From NCBI GenBank assembly GCA_946479615.1, contig CAMLGR010000105.1, forward strand, positions 1 to 16,755: a stretch of 16,755 nucleotides of DNA, written 5' to 3'. The notes under the pieces are model-generated. The model saw only the letters and a program-made list of their open reading frames with translations, made no database searches and had not been told where the DNA came from. A program made the position numbers and the translations under genes. Of the stretch, positions 6,227 to 14,931 are shown piece by piece (the first letter of the stretch is position 1; the number at the start of each line of letters is the position of its first letter). This DNA comes from an uncultured Bacteroidota bacterium (GTDB taxonomy: Bacteria > Bacteroidota > Bacteroidia > Chitinophagales > Chitinophagaceae).

Positions 6227-9200
6227 ATGAAACAAATTCTATTGTTTTTTGCGCTGTCATTATTTGTGTTGGAAGTGACAGGGCAAACAAAAACACTCAC
6301 AGGGTTGGTTCGGGATGATAAAGGAACCCCCATTCAATCAGCTTCGGTTTTTATTAAAGGAACATCTGTAGGTACCGTCACCAATATTGACGGTGTCTTT
6401 TCATTTTCTGTTCCGAATACAGCCAGGACGCTGGTCGTGTCCTCTGTAGGATTCTCCCAGGTGGAAATTGCGATCGGTAAAACCCTTCGCTTCGATGTGG
6501 CCCTGACTGCCACTAAAGAAACAGAGTTGCAGGGCGTAGTGGTAACGGCACTTGGTATCACCAAAAACCGCCGGACACTGGGTTATGCTACCCAAACTAT
6601 CAAAAATGAAGAGATCGCCGACAAAGGCGATGGTAGTTTGCTGAACGCATTGCAGGGTAAACTGGCTGGTGCAGAGATCACAGGAGCCAGCGGCAGTGCC
6701 GGTGCGTCTACGAATATCATTCTTCGTGGTATGACCTCTTTTTCGTTTAATAACCAGCCATTGTTTGTGATAGATGGTGTGCCTATCAGTAATGATCTTG
6801 ACCAGGGTACGATTCCTTTGTACACCGATCAGTCAGCTAACCGCTCGATGGATCTTAATATTAATAATATAGAAAGCGTGAATGTCCTGCAGGGTCCTGC
6901 GGCCGCGGCCTTATACGGTTCACGTGCTTCCCGCGGCGCTATTATCATTACTACTAAAAAAGGAAGTGGTAAAAAGAATACGGTCAATGTTACCTATAAT
7001 AGTAATTACAGTACACAAAAAGTGTATGGCTTCCCTGAATTGCAGAATGAATACGGACAGGGAGCCAATGGTATCTTCAGCTCTATTTCTACTTTCTCGT
7101 ATGGTCCCCGTATCGGAAGCACACCTTCACTGGCCAATGGCCTGATCGTGCCCCCGGGTCAGAACCCCGTGGTAAATGGTGTACGCTATAATCCAGGCGA
7201 CATTATTAAATACGAAGCATTCCCAAGCAACCTGGAAGATTTCTTTGAAACAGGCAGCGTGTTCGAGAACAACCTTACCATCAATTCGGGAGATGCCAAA
7301 AATAACTATGGTCTTTCTGTAGGTAACTCCAAACAGGAGGGTATCCTTCCGAATTCTTCCTTTAAAAAGACGAATGTGCAGTTTTCTGCAAGCGCCACTC
7401 TTACTGACAGATTGAGCATTAAAGGAACAGCTACTTATTTTAATACCATACAGGATGGCATCACGCAGGGTGGTAATGGGGCTTATAGTTCTATTGCCCG
7501 CCTGTTCGCTACTCCGCGCAGTATCGATATGGGTTATTATAAAGAACATTATACCACGCCGTCCGGTTATAACAACTGGTATGTGCCCAATGTATACAAT
7601 ACAGTAGTAAAAGATACTGTGAGTGCAGCCGACAACCCTTGGTTTGCCGCTTACAAGAACCCGATCAAAAGCAACCTCTCAAGGATCATTGGTGCACTTA
7701 CGCTTGGGTATGATGTGAACAACTGGCTGAACATAAGTTACCGTACCGGTATCGATGTGTATACCGACAGGAGAAAAAGGGTAACAGCCATTGGTTCCAC
7801 ACAGGTAGTAAGAAGTACGTATTCCGGTGCATCAGGTACAACTACCGGTGGCATCATGGAAGATGAATATTTCAGAAGTGAACTGAATGGTGACCTGTTG
7901 ATCAATGCAAAGAAAAACGATGTCTTCATCGATGGATTGAATGTTAACTTATTACTCGGACAAGGTGTGAATCAGCGTGTGTTCCAGAATGTATCGCAGG
8001 TGGGATATGGACTGACCGTACCCGGGTATTATAATATTACCAATTCTACCAACCTCAGTCTTTCCAATGAATATAACTCGATCCGCAGACTGTGGGGATA
8101 TTATGGTCAGTTATCATTGGGTTATAATAATTATGCGTTCCTGGAATTTACTGCACGGAACGATCGTTCTTCTACGCTGCCTAAAAAGAACAATAGTTTC
8201 TTCTACCCGTCGGTATCAGGCAGCTTTATATTCTCTGATGCGTTCAAGATCAAATCAGATATTTTATCATTCGGAAAAGTAAGATTATCGTATGCAAAAG
8301 TGGGTAATGATGCAGATCCTTACCTGTTGAGTAATACATACCAGTCGGCTTCTTATGGAAATAATGTGGCTTCGTATTCTTTTCCTTATGGAAGCGTATC
8401 GGGTTTTGGCGCCAACAGCACGATCGCCAATCCTGATCTGCGTCCGGAATTCACCATTTCCAAAGAAATTGGTATAAGCCTCGGGTTATTTAAAAATAAA
8501 CTGAATATCGACGCTACTTATTATAACCAGTTGAGCAAAGACCAGATCATCAGTGTCGCGGTGCCGGGTTCTACAGGCTATTCTACCAAGATCGCAAACC
8601 TTGGACGTATGACCAATAAAGGTGTTGAACTGACAGTAAGTGCAACACCGGTGAAAACAAAAGATTTCTCCTGGACATTGTCAGGTAACTTCTCGCAAAA
8701 CCGGAATAAAGTGATCGAGATCGCTCCCGGTGTTACCAGTTTTGGTTTGACAGGTACTGTCAGCTACGCCGGTAATATTCCTTCCATCATTCTTGGCAAA
8801 CCTTATGGTGTCATCACCGGCGGTAAGTTTATTACCAATGCCAATGGCGACAGGCTGATCGATTCAACTACCGGCTCTTACCTTGGATTCGTGGCCGACC
8901 AGATCATTGCTGATCCGAACAAAGACTGGATCGCTGGTTTGACCAATACGTTCACTTACAAAAATTTCACCGTATCGGTATTGGTGGATTACAAGAAAGG
9001 CGGCGATATCGAATCGTTTACAGTAGCTGCATTACGTGCCAATGGTTCTTTAAAGGAAACAGGAGTAGACAGGGATCAACCAAAAATCTTACCCGGTGTG
9101 ATCGATATGGGTAATGGAAAATACAGGGAGAATAATATCCAGATCCCTGCGCAGACTTACTGGAACGCCGGTTTTGGTGCACAAACAGGAAGTGCGAACT

Positions 9201-9466
9201 CCAACGAGTTTGTTGTATTTGATGCCTCCTGCTTCCGTGTCCGTGAACTTTCTCTTAGTTACGATATGCTGGGAAGTAATATCAACACGAAGTTGATCAA
9301 AAGCATACGCCTGACCTTATATGCGCGTAACCTGTTCTTCTATGCGCCTAATTGTCCCGTCGATCCTGAATTGAGTACACAGGGCGCCGGCAATGTGCGT
9401 GGTATGGAATTATTGAGTGCGCCCAATACAAGGAATATGGGAGCGAGTATCAGGGTCAACTTTTAA
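6227..9466 (+). CDS. SusC/RagA-type TonB-linked outer membrane transporter, locus 1
   Basis: The 1079-residue protein has a signal peptide (about 1-20, ending VTGQ), a carboxypeptidase-regulatory-like beta-sandwich (about 23-100; LTGLVRDDKGTPIQSASVFI), the SusC signature GVVVTALGITKNRRTLGYA (103-121), a TonB plug ending around NNIESVNVLQGPAAAALYGS and GAIIITTKKG (237-246), and a long barrel ending RVNF with a C-terminal Phe. It would import a large or complexed nutrient across the outer membrane using TonB energy, with the SusD-like protein as its lid. The VTALGI-LGYA signature is one I associate with SusC proteins paired with SusD-like_2 lipoproteins, which fits the next gene. No sigma/anti-sigma signalling extension is present. 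The substrate is unknown. Confidence 0.95.
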   Translation: MKQILLFFALSLFVLEVTGQTKTLTGLVRDDKGTPIQSASVFIKGTSVGTVTNIDGVFSFSVPNTARTLVVSSVGFSQVEIAIGKTLRFDVALTATKETELQGVVVTALGITKNRRTLGYATQTIKNEEIADKGDGSLLNALQGKLAGAEITGASGSAGASTNIILRGMTSFSFNNQPLFVIDGVPISNDLDQGTIPLYTDQSANRSMDLNINNIESVNVLQGPAAAALYGSRASRGAIIITTKKGSGKKNTVNVTYNSNYSTQKVYGFPELQNEYGQGANGIFSSISTFSYGPRIGSTPSLANGLIVPPGQNPVVNGVRYNPGDIIKYEAFPSNLEDFFETGSVFENNLTINSGDAKNNYGLSVGNSKQEGILPNSSFKKTNVQFSASATLTDRLSIKGTATYFNTIQDGITQGGNGAYSSIARLFATPRSIDMGYYKEHYTTPSGYNNWYVPNVYNTVVKDTVSAADNPWFAAYKNPIKSNLSRIIGALTLGYDVNNWLNISYRTGIDVYTDRRKRVTAIGSTQVVRSTYSGASGTTTGGIMEDEYFRSELNGDLLINAKKNDVFIDGLNVNLLLGQGVNQRVFQNVSQVGYGLTVPGYYNITNSTNLSLSNEYNSIRRLWGYYGQLSLGYNNYAFLEFTARNDRSSTLPKKNNSFFYPSVSGSFIFSDAFKIKSDILSFGKVRLSYAKVGNDADPYLLSNTYQSASYGNNVASYSFPYGSVSGFGANSTIANPDLRPEFTISKEIGISLGLFKNKLNIDATYYNQLSKDQIISVAVPGSTGYSTKIANLGRMTNKGVELTVSATPVKTKDFSWTLSGNFSQNRNKVIEIAPGVTSFGLTGTVSYAGNIPSIILGKPYGVITGGKFITNANGDRLIDSTTGSYLGFVADQIIADPNKDWIAGLTNTFTYKNFTVSVLVDYKKGGDIESFTVAALRANGSLKETGVDRDQPKILPGVIDMGNGKYRENNIQIPAQTYWNAGFGAQTGSANSNEFVVFDASCFRVRELSLSYDMLGSNINTKLIKSIRLTLYARNLFFYAPNCPVDPELSTQGAGNVRGMELLSAPNTRNMGASIRVNF

Positions 9467-9496
9467 CCGATTGTAAAAACAATAAATTATTATAAA

Positions 9497-10957
9497 ATGA
9501 AACTAGTAAGAATACCGTTGATATTATTAACGTTATCCTTGTTTACTTCCTGCAAGAAATCGTTCCTGGATGTAAATACGGATCCTAATAATCCAACCGA
9601 TGTGCCTATCAATACGCTGCTGCCGGTATCGTCGGTAGGTATTGGCTGGGCCAGCAGCAATGAACTGGGAAGAACTGCTGCGATATTGATGCAATACAAT
9701 GCCGGCATATCCGGTAACGCCTCCAGTTATGACCAGTGGATATTGAGTTCGCTCGATAACCAGTGGAACTCTGAAATTTATGGTGGCACATTAAATAACC
9801 TGGAAATACTGTTGAGTAAGACTGAAGGTACCAGTCCTGCATATTCAGGTATTGCCAAACTGGAGAAAGCGTATATCTTATCTATGGCTACTGATCTCTG
9901 GGGCGATGTTCCATATACAGAAGCCGGTAAAGGATTGATCTATCCGCAACCACGTTTCGATGCACAACAGGATATTTATTTAGGGAACAGCAGTAAAGGG
10001 GTGCAAAGTTTATTTAATCTTGTACGCGAAGCCCTTGCCGATCTTGACAAACCTTCTGTCAGAACTCCCTCTACCGATGATATCATTTATAATGGTAATC
10101 TTGCAAAATGGAGAAGAGCTGGTAACTCCTTGCTGTTGAAATTTGCGTTGCAGGTATCCAATGTAGCGCCTGATACTACCAGAAATGTGATCAATGGAGT
10201 GCTGGCCAATGCAGCCACCTCACCCTACATTGATGCGCTGGATGGATCATTGGACCTGAACGTACCTTTCACTGCCGCTAATCCGAATGCTTATTACCTG
10301 CAGGATTTTGGCGGTTCCATTCCCAATACAGAAATGCTGGGCAATCGTTTCCTGGCACTGGAACGCACGTTGAACGATTCATTACGTTTATCTAAATTCT
10401 ATACGGCACCAACCGGTCATTTTGTTGGGTATGATAATGCATCTCCTTTTGCTGCACCGGCACAACCCACACGTTCTGTGTACGGGGTTTATGTAGCAGG
10501 TGCCGCCGGTGAAGCGCCTGTGCGTTTGCTGACTGCTTTCCGTAATTATTTTATCCTGGCAGAATCGGCCCTGATGTTCGGTACTACGGGCGATGCAAAT
10601 GCTTATTATCAAAATGGGATCAAAGCTGCTATGAAATCGGTTGGCATCTCCGATGCAGATATCACGGCTTATTTCACAGCGAATCCGGCAGTGGTAACAT
10701 TGACAGGTTCACAAGCCGATCAACGGTTACAGATCCTTACGCAGAAATATATCGCTTCGGTGGGTAATGCGATCGAATCGTATAATGATTACCGCAGAAC
10801 GGGTTTGCCCGCATTGATCAAACCGCTGGTTACTCAGGGTGATGATCCGAACGTATTCCCCAAACGCTTCCCTTATGTTTCATCGGAAGGTGATGCAAAT
10901 CCGAATCAACCTAATCCAAGACCACTTACCAATGTAAAAGTGTGGTGGGGACTTTAA
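9497..10957 (+). CDS. SusD/RagB-family nutrient-binding outer membrane lipoprotein (SusD-like_2 subgroup), locus 1
   Basis: The 486-residue protein has a lipoprotein signal ending LFTSC (Cys19), followed by KKSFLDVNTDPNNPTD, the usual start of the SusD-like_2 subgroup. Helical TPR-like segments follow, with TDLWGDVPYTEA at 132-143 and the RFDAQQDIY loop at 153-161. The C-terminal part has NAIESYNDYRRTGLP and ends NPRPLTNVKVWWGL, also typical. It should sit on the cell surface as the hinged lid over the SusC barrel and capture substrate. It starts 30 bases after the SusC stop in the same operon. It is clearly a different subfamily from the SusD at 14932: the N-terminal motifs and C-terminal endings do not match. 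Confidence 0.92.
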   Translation: MKLVRIPLILLTLSLFTSCKKSFLDVNTDPNNPTDVPINTLLPVSSVGIGWASSNELGRTAAILMQYNAGISGNASSYDQWILSSLDNQWNSEIYGGTLNNLEILLSKTEGTSPAYSGIAKLEKAYILSMATDLWGDVPYTEAGKGLIYPQPRFDAQQDIYLGNSSKGVQSLFNLVREALADLDKPSVRTPSTDDIIYNGNLAKWRRAGNSLLLKFALQVSNVAPDTTRNVINGVLANAATSPYIDALDGSLDLNVPFTAANPNAYYLQDFGGSIPNTEMLGNRFLALERTLNDSLRLSKFYTAPTGHFVGYDNASPFAAPAQPTRSVYGVYVAGAAGEAPVRLLTAFRNYFILAESALMFGTTGDANAYYQNGIKAAMKSVGISDADITAYFTANPAVVTLTGSQADQRLQILTQKYIASVGNAIESYNDYRRTGLPALIKPLVTQGDDPNVFPKRFPYVSSEGDANPNQPNPRPLTNVKVWWGL

Positions 10958-10986
10958 ACTGATTATTTATTTAAAAAACATTCTTT

Positions 10987-11484
10987 ATGAACCGAATTGT
11001 TTTAGCAGGGCTCTTGTTTATCACAATGCTGTCTGCCTGCGATAAAAATAAAAAATACGAAGGGCTCGATAATACATCACCCAAATATCCTGTCACCGTA
11101 TCGAATCTCTATGGCATTTTCACGTATCCCGTGGTAGCTACATCACTGTCGGGTGGGGGTGCTATTACGATCACGCTGAATATTCCTGCCAATACAGGCA
11201 GGACCATTAAAGAGATCACGCGCGTGGCATTGGGAACTTCCGGTGCGAATTATGTCGTAGCGCAGCGCACGACTGGCCTGTATAATTCAGCGCCGATACC
11301 AGGCAGCGGTCTCTCCGCCACTTTTACGACTTCACTGGCCGAGTATACTACCAAAACCGGCCTGGCAGTAACAGTAGGAGGAACAGCCACCAGCTTTCTT
11401 GCGCGCTATTTCTATTTCCTGGTGACGCTGGATAACGGTGAACAGTTATTGACTGAAGCTGTGCGTGTATACGTGCAGGCGTAA
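10987..11484 (+). CDS. Small surface lipoprotein of unknown function, third gene of uptake locus 1
   Basis: The 165-residue protein has a lipoprotein signal ending in LSAC (Cys18) and a charged start to the mature chain (DKNKKYEG). The rest is beta-rich, with Gly/Thr-rich strands such as LSGGGAITITLNIPANTG and a closing ARYFYFLVTLDNGEQLLTEA. No enzymatic motif is visible. It begins 29 bases after the SusD-like stop, so it belongs to the same operon. Its place matches that of SusE/SusF-type accessory binding lipoproteins in other SusCD loci, but it is shorter than those and no sequence relationship can be claimed. An accessory binding or complex-stabilising role is inferred. Confidence 0.8.
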   Translation: MNRIVLAGLLFITMLSACDKNKKYEGLDNTSPKYPVTVSNLYGIFTYPVVATSLSGGGAITITLNIPANTGRTIKEITRVALGTSGANYVVAQRTTGLYNSAPIPGSGLSATFTTSLAEYTTKTGLAVTVGGTATSFLARYFYFLVTLDNGEQLLTEAVRVYVQA

Positions 11485-11503
11485 TAGCACTGGTTGAAAA
11501 TAC

Positions 11504-11611
11504 TGTTGAATGTTAGATGTTGAATGCTGATAGGAATTAAGAGCAAATGGTTACGCCCAATAACCGCGAACTCCGGAATCCAGGTAAGCTGAACGCATCT
11601 AACATTCTTCA
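11504..11611. repeat. Spaced inverted repeat of 7-base units (element 3)
   Basis: The left arm 11504-11531 is four heptads (TGTTGAA, TGTTAGA, TGTTGAA, TGCTGAT). The right arm 11591-11611 is three mirrored heptads (GAACGCA, TCTAACA, TTCTTCA). The perfect core is GAATGTTAGATG at 11508-11519 against 11596-11607. About 60 bases of unrelated sequence separate the arms. It begins 19 bases after the stop of the small lipoprotein gene, so it too lies 3' of a gene. There is no strong T run. Confidence 0.65.
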
Positions 11612-11896
11612 TTTATAAATAACCGGGCAGGTGGTCCGGTAAGAAATATTCAGGGTTTGGAAAAAATACAGGCTTTATGCAGGTTTTTTAGTGGCTTGTT
11701 TTCATGATTGGGTAATTCCTATTCATGTTTCAGTTAATAACGGCTGTAAGCATGAAGCATACGGTAACTATTTTTTGTCCTTACCACCAGATCGGTCCCC
11801 GAATAACTAAATGATGATCTCCAACCGGCCGGTTAATGCCTCTCAAACTACTGTAAAACAAGGTTGGATGTTTTGCAGCCATAAAAACCAAAATAT
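11612..11896 (+). promoter_or_regulatory. Leader region of uptake locus 2, with a 12-base palindrome
   Basis: This gap must contain the promoter of the second SusC gene unless that gene is read through from locus 1. The clearest symmetric site is AACCGGCCGGTT at 11823-11834, a perfect 12-base palindrome about 60-70 bases before the start codon and thus placed like an operator. A small hairpin with ACCGG/CCGGT arms lies at 11622-11640. No exact TAnnTTTG box was found; ATGTTTTG at 11868-11875 has two mismatches. No coding potential was seen. Confidence 0.4.
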
Positions 11897-14800
11897 ATGC
11901 AGATGAAACCATTATTATTATGTTGTGTCTTGTTTCTTCTCAGCACTGTTGCCTGGTCACAGCGGGAAGTAACGGGACAGGTGCTGGATGATGAGAACAA
12001 AGCGCCGTTGCAGGGCGTTAACATTTCCGTTAAGAATACAAGAGTAGGTACAGCTACAGATCAGGATGGACGGTTTAAACTCTCTGTACCTTCTAACGCC
12101 AAAACGCTGGTATTTTCTTTCAGTGGATTTGACAGCAAAGAAGTAACGATTGGCAGCAATGATCAGTACAGTGTATCGCTGGCCAAAAACGTACAGGCAT
12201 TAAATGAAGTGATCGTTGCCGTTGCTTATGGTGAACAGGAAAAAAAGAAATTGACTGGTTCCGTTGGTAAAGTATCCGGCAAACAACTGGAAAATGTACC
12301 GCTGGCTTCTGTTGACCAGATATTGCAGGGGAAGGTAGCTGGTCTTCAATCCGTGGCTACGACAGGTCAGCCGGGAGCGGCCCAGCAGATCCGCATACGG
12401 GGTATCGGTTCTATTACCGCTTCTTCTTCTCCTTTATTTGTCGTGGATGGTATGCCGGTGAATACGGGTGATGCAAGCAGTCTTACGAATTCCAGCAACC
12501 TGCTGGCCAGTATCAATCCCAATGATATTGAAAGCGTATCGGTATTAAAAGATGCATCGGCCGCTTCGATCTATGGATCACGTGCGGCTAACGGTGTTAT
12601 CATCATTACTACTAAAAAAGGTAAATCAGGTAAAACAAAGATCCGCCTCGATTCAGAAGCGGGTTTGAATGATATCGCCTATAAACCCAATATGGGCAAA
12701 CCGCTTAACAGGCAGGAAGTATATGACCTGTATTCCGATGGTTTGATCAATTATGGTTTTGATCCTTCCGATATACCGGATATCATGAATGATAATTTCG
12801 GGTACAATACGGATGCCGATTATAACTGGCTGGACCTGGTGACACGGAAAGGACAACAACAGCAGGTAAATCTTTCTGCATCCGGTGGCGATGCCCGTAC
12901 GCAATTCTTCTTATCCGGTGGGTTCTTCAAACAGCAAAGCCCGGTATATGGCGCTGACCTGAAAAGATATTCCATGAATATGAACCTGCGTCATCAACTG
13001 GATAAAAGATTTTTGGTCGGGCTCAACCTCAACCTTTCTACATTCAAACAAACCGGTGAATCGGAATCGGCTAACTTCCGTAACCCGATCCTGGCAGCGA
13101 TGGGCTTATTACCCACACAGGAAGCATTCAATTCTGATGGTACACCGAACTATGATCCCAACGTTTTCACACAGATCTATAACCCGGTTGCGATCAGGCA
13201 ATATGATAAGCTGGATAACCAGACATCCAAATTGCTGGGATCAACTTTTGTAGAATACAAATTACTTGATAATTTAAAACTGACTTCCCGTTTCGGCCTT
13301 GACTATAACAGCGTGGAAGAATATATCTACCAGAATCCTTACTTCGGTGATGCCAATTCATCGGGCGGTTATGCTGCTAACAACTACAGGCATATCGCTA
13401 ACTGGGTATGGACCAACCTGGCTGATTATAACTTCCATGCCATGCAGGATAAGATCGATGGATCGGTAACTGTCGGGTATGAAGCGCAACGTTCAAAAAC
13501 ACTGACACAGGCCAATGATGGTAATGTGCTTCCCAAGAACAGGAGCCTGGTATATCCTAACCCCGCTGTACCAACAACCGCTTCTGTCGGTATTTCTGAT
13601 TTTGCTTTTACCTCTTTGTTGTCGAGAGCGCAGGTCAACTACATGGGTAAATACAGTCTTTCCGGTAGTGTGCGTCGTGATGGTTCTTCCCGTTTTGGTG
13701 TTAACAACCGGTATGGTGTGTTCTGGAGTATAGGCGCTGCATGGAATATAGATGAAGAAGCGTTCATGGCAAATTCAAAGATCATTTCGGCGCTGAAGCT
13801 TCGTACTTCTTATGGTGTGAATGGTAATGCCGGTATCGGTAACTATGACTGGCGCAGCACGTTTGCCTTCTCTACAACTTATAACAGCCAGCCCGGAAGT
13901 TTCCAGAGCACAGTGGGTAATGCTAACCTGACATGGGAGCAGAACAAACCATTTGATGTAGGTGTGGACCTGGGTATCCTGAATAATCGTATCGTGATCG
14001 AAACAGATTACTATATCCGTAAAACGGATCAGTTGCTGCTTAATGAACCTTTATCAGCTACCAGCGGGTTCCTTACTTTCAGTAACAACGTAGGTGCGAT
14101 GGAGAACAGGGGATTGGAAGTGACAATCAATGCTACAGCGATCAAAACGAAAGATTTCAACTGGACGGTCTCCTTAAATGGCGCCTGGAACAAGAACAAA
14201 GTAACGCGTTTGCGTGAAGGTGTGGATGAGATCATAGGTAATCCGTTCACATTACGGGTAGGCAGCGATGTGCAATCTTACCTGATCCGTCAATGGGCCG
14301 GCGCCGATGTCGATAATGGAGATCCGCTGTGGTATATCGATGAAGCAAAAAGCGGTACTACCAGTGATTTCAGCCAGGCCAAACGTGTATTATACGGAAG
14401 CGCTTCACCAAAGGGTTTTGGTGGTGTAAGTACTTCACTTACCTGGAAATTCATTACCCTCGATGCACAATTGAACTACCAGTATGGTAATAAAATATTC
14501 AATCAATGGGATTTCATCTTCGTGAGCGATGGAGCTTTCCTGGGATTGAATCATAACCGTACAGAATTACGCCGCTGGCGCCAGCCGGGTGATGTAACAG
14601 ATGTACCCCGTTTTGAATATGGTAACCCGACTGCTTCCAATGAAGTATCTACCCGTTACCTGTACAAAGGAGACTTTTTACGTCTGCGTAACCTGAGCCT
14701 TAGCTTCCAGTTGCCGGCTTCACTGGCAAAGAAAGCAGGTATCGGCAGTGCCAAATTGTATGTAAGAGGTTCGAATATCTGGACAAAAACATTCGACAAG

Positions 14801-14899
14801 AATATCACTATGGATCCTGAACAACCTATTGGCGGGCTCACAGATCTGCAATTCTTTAATCCAAAATCATACACTGTAGGTATCAGTGTTGAATTGTAA
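11897..14899 (+). CDS. SusC/RagA-type TonB-linked outer membrane transporter, locus 2
   Basis: The 1000-residue protein has a signal peptide (about 1-22, ending AWSQ), a carboxypeptidase-regulatory-like domain (about 24-97; VTGQVLDDENKAPLQGVNIS), the classical SusC signature NEVIVAVAYGEQEKKKLTGS (103-122), a plug with DQILQGKVAGL (140-150) and IESVSVLKDASAASIYGSRA (211-230), GVIIITTKKG (233-242), and a barrel. The role is TonB-driven import with the SusD encoded downstream. Two in-frame ATGs lie six bases apart; the second, at 11903, gives the more typical start MKPLLL and may be the true one. The chain ends GISVEL, with Leu rather than the usual C-terminal aromatic residue. The signature differs from that of the first SusC, so this is not a recent duplicate. 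Confidence 0.95.
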   Translation: MQMKPLLLCCVLFLLSTVAWSQREVTGQVLDDENKAPLQGVNISVKNTRVGTATDQDGRFKLSVPSNAKTLVFSFSGFDSKEVTIGSNDQYSVSLAKNVQALNEVIVAVAYGEQEKKKLTGSVGKVSGKQLENVPLASVDQILQGKVAGLQSVATTGQPGAAQQIRIRGIGSITASSSPLFVVDGMPVNTGDASSLTNSSNLLASINPNDIESVSVLKDASAASIYGSRAANGVIIITTKKGKSGKTKIRLDSEAGLNDIAYKPNMGKPLNRQEVYDLYSDGLINYGFDPSDIPDIMNDNFGYNTDADYNWLDLVTRKGQQQQVNLSASGGDARTQFFLSGGFFKQQSPVYGADLKRYSMNMNLRHQLDKRFLVGLNLNLSTFKQTGESESANFRNPILAAMGLLPTQEAFNSDGTPNYDPNVFTQIYNPVAIRQYDKLDNQTSKLLGSTFVEYKLLDNLKLTSRFGLDYNSVEEYIYQNPYFGDANSSGGYAANNYRHIANWVWTNLADYNFHAMQDKIDGSVTVGYEAQRSKTLTQANDGNVLPKNRSLVYPNPAVPTTASVGISDFAFTSLLSRAQVNYMGKYSLSGSVRRDGSSRFGVNNRYGVFWSIGAAWNIDEEAFMANSKIISALKLRTSYGVNGNAGIGNYDWRSTFAFSTTYNSQPGSFQSTVGNANLTWEQNKPFDVGVDLGILNNRIVIETDYYIRKTDQLLLNEPLSATSGFLTFSNNVGAMENRGLEVTINATAIKTKDFNWTVSLNGAWNKNKVTRLREGVDEIIGNPFTLRVGSDVQSYLIRQWAGADVDNGDPLWYIDEAKSGTTSDFSQAKRVLYGSASPKGFGGVSTSLTWKFITLDAQLNYQYGNKIFNQWDFIFVSDGAFLGLNHNRTELRRWRQPGDVTDVPRFEYGNPTASNEVSTRYLYKGDFLRLRNLSLSFQLPASLAKKAGIGSAKLYVRGSNIWTKTFDKNITMDPEQPIGGLTDLQFFNPKSYTVGISVEL

Positions 14900-14931
14900 A
14901 AATCCTTTGTGATCATTTAAAAGACTGAAAC

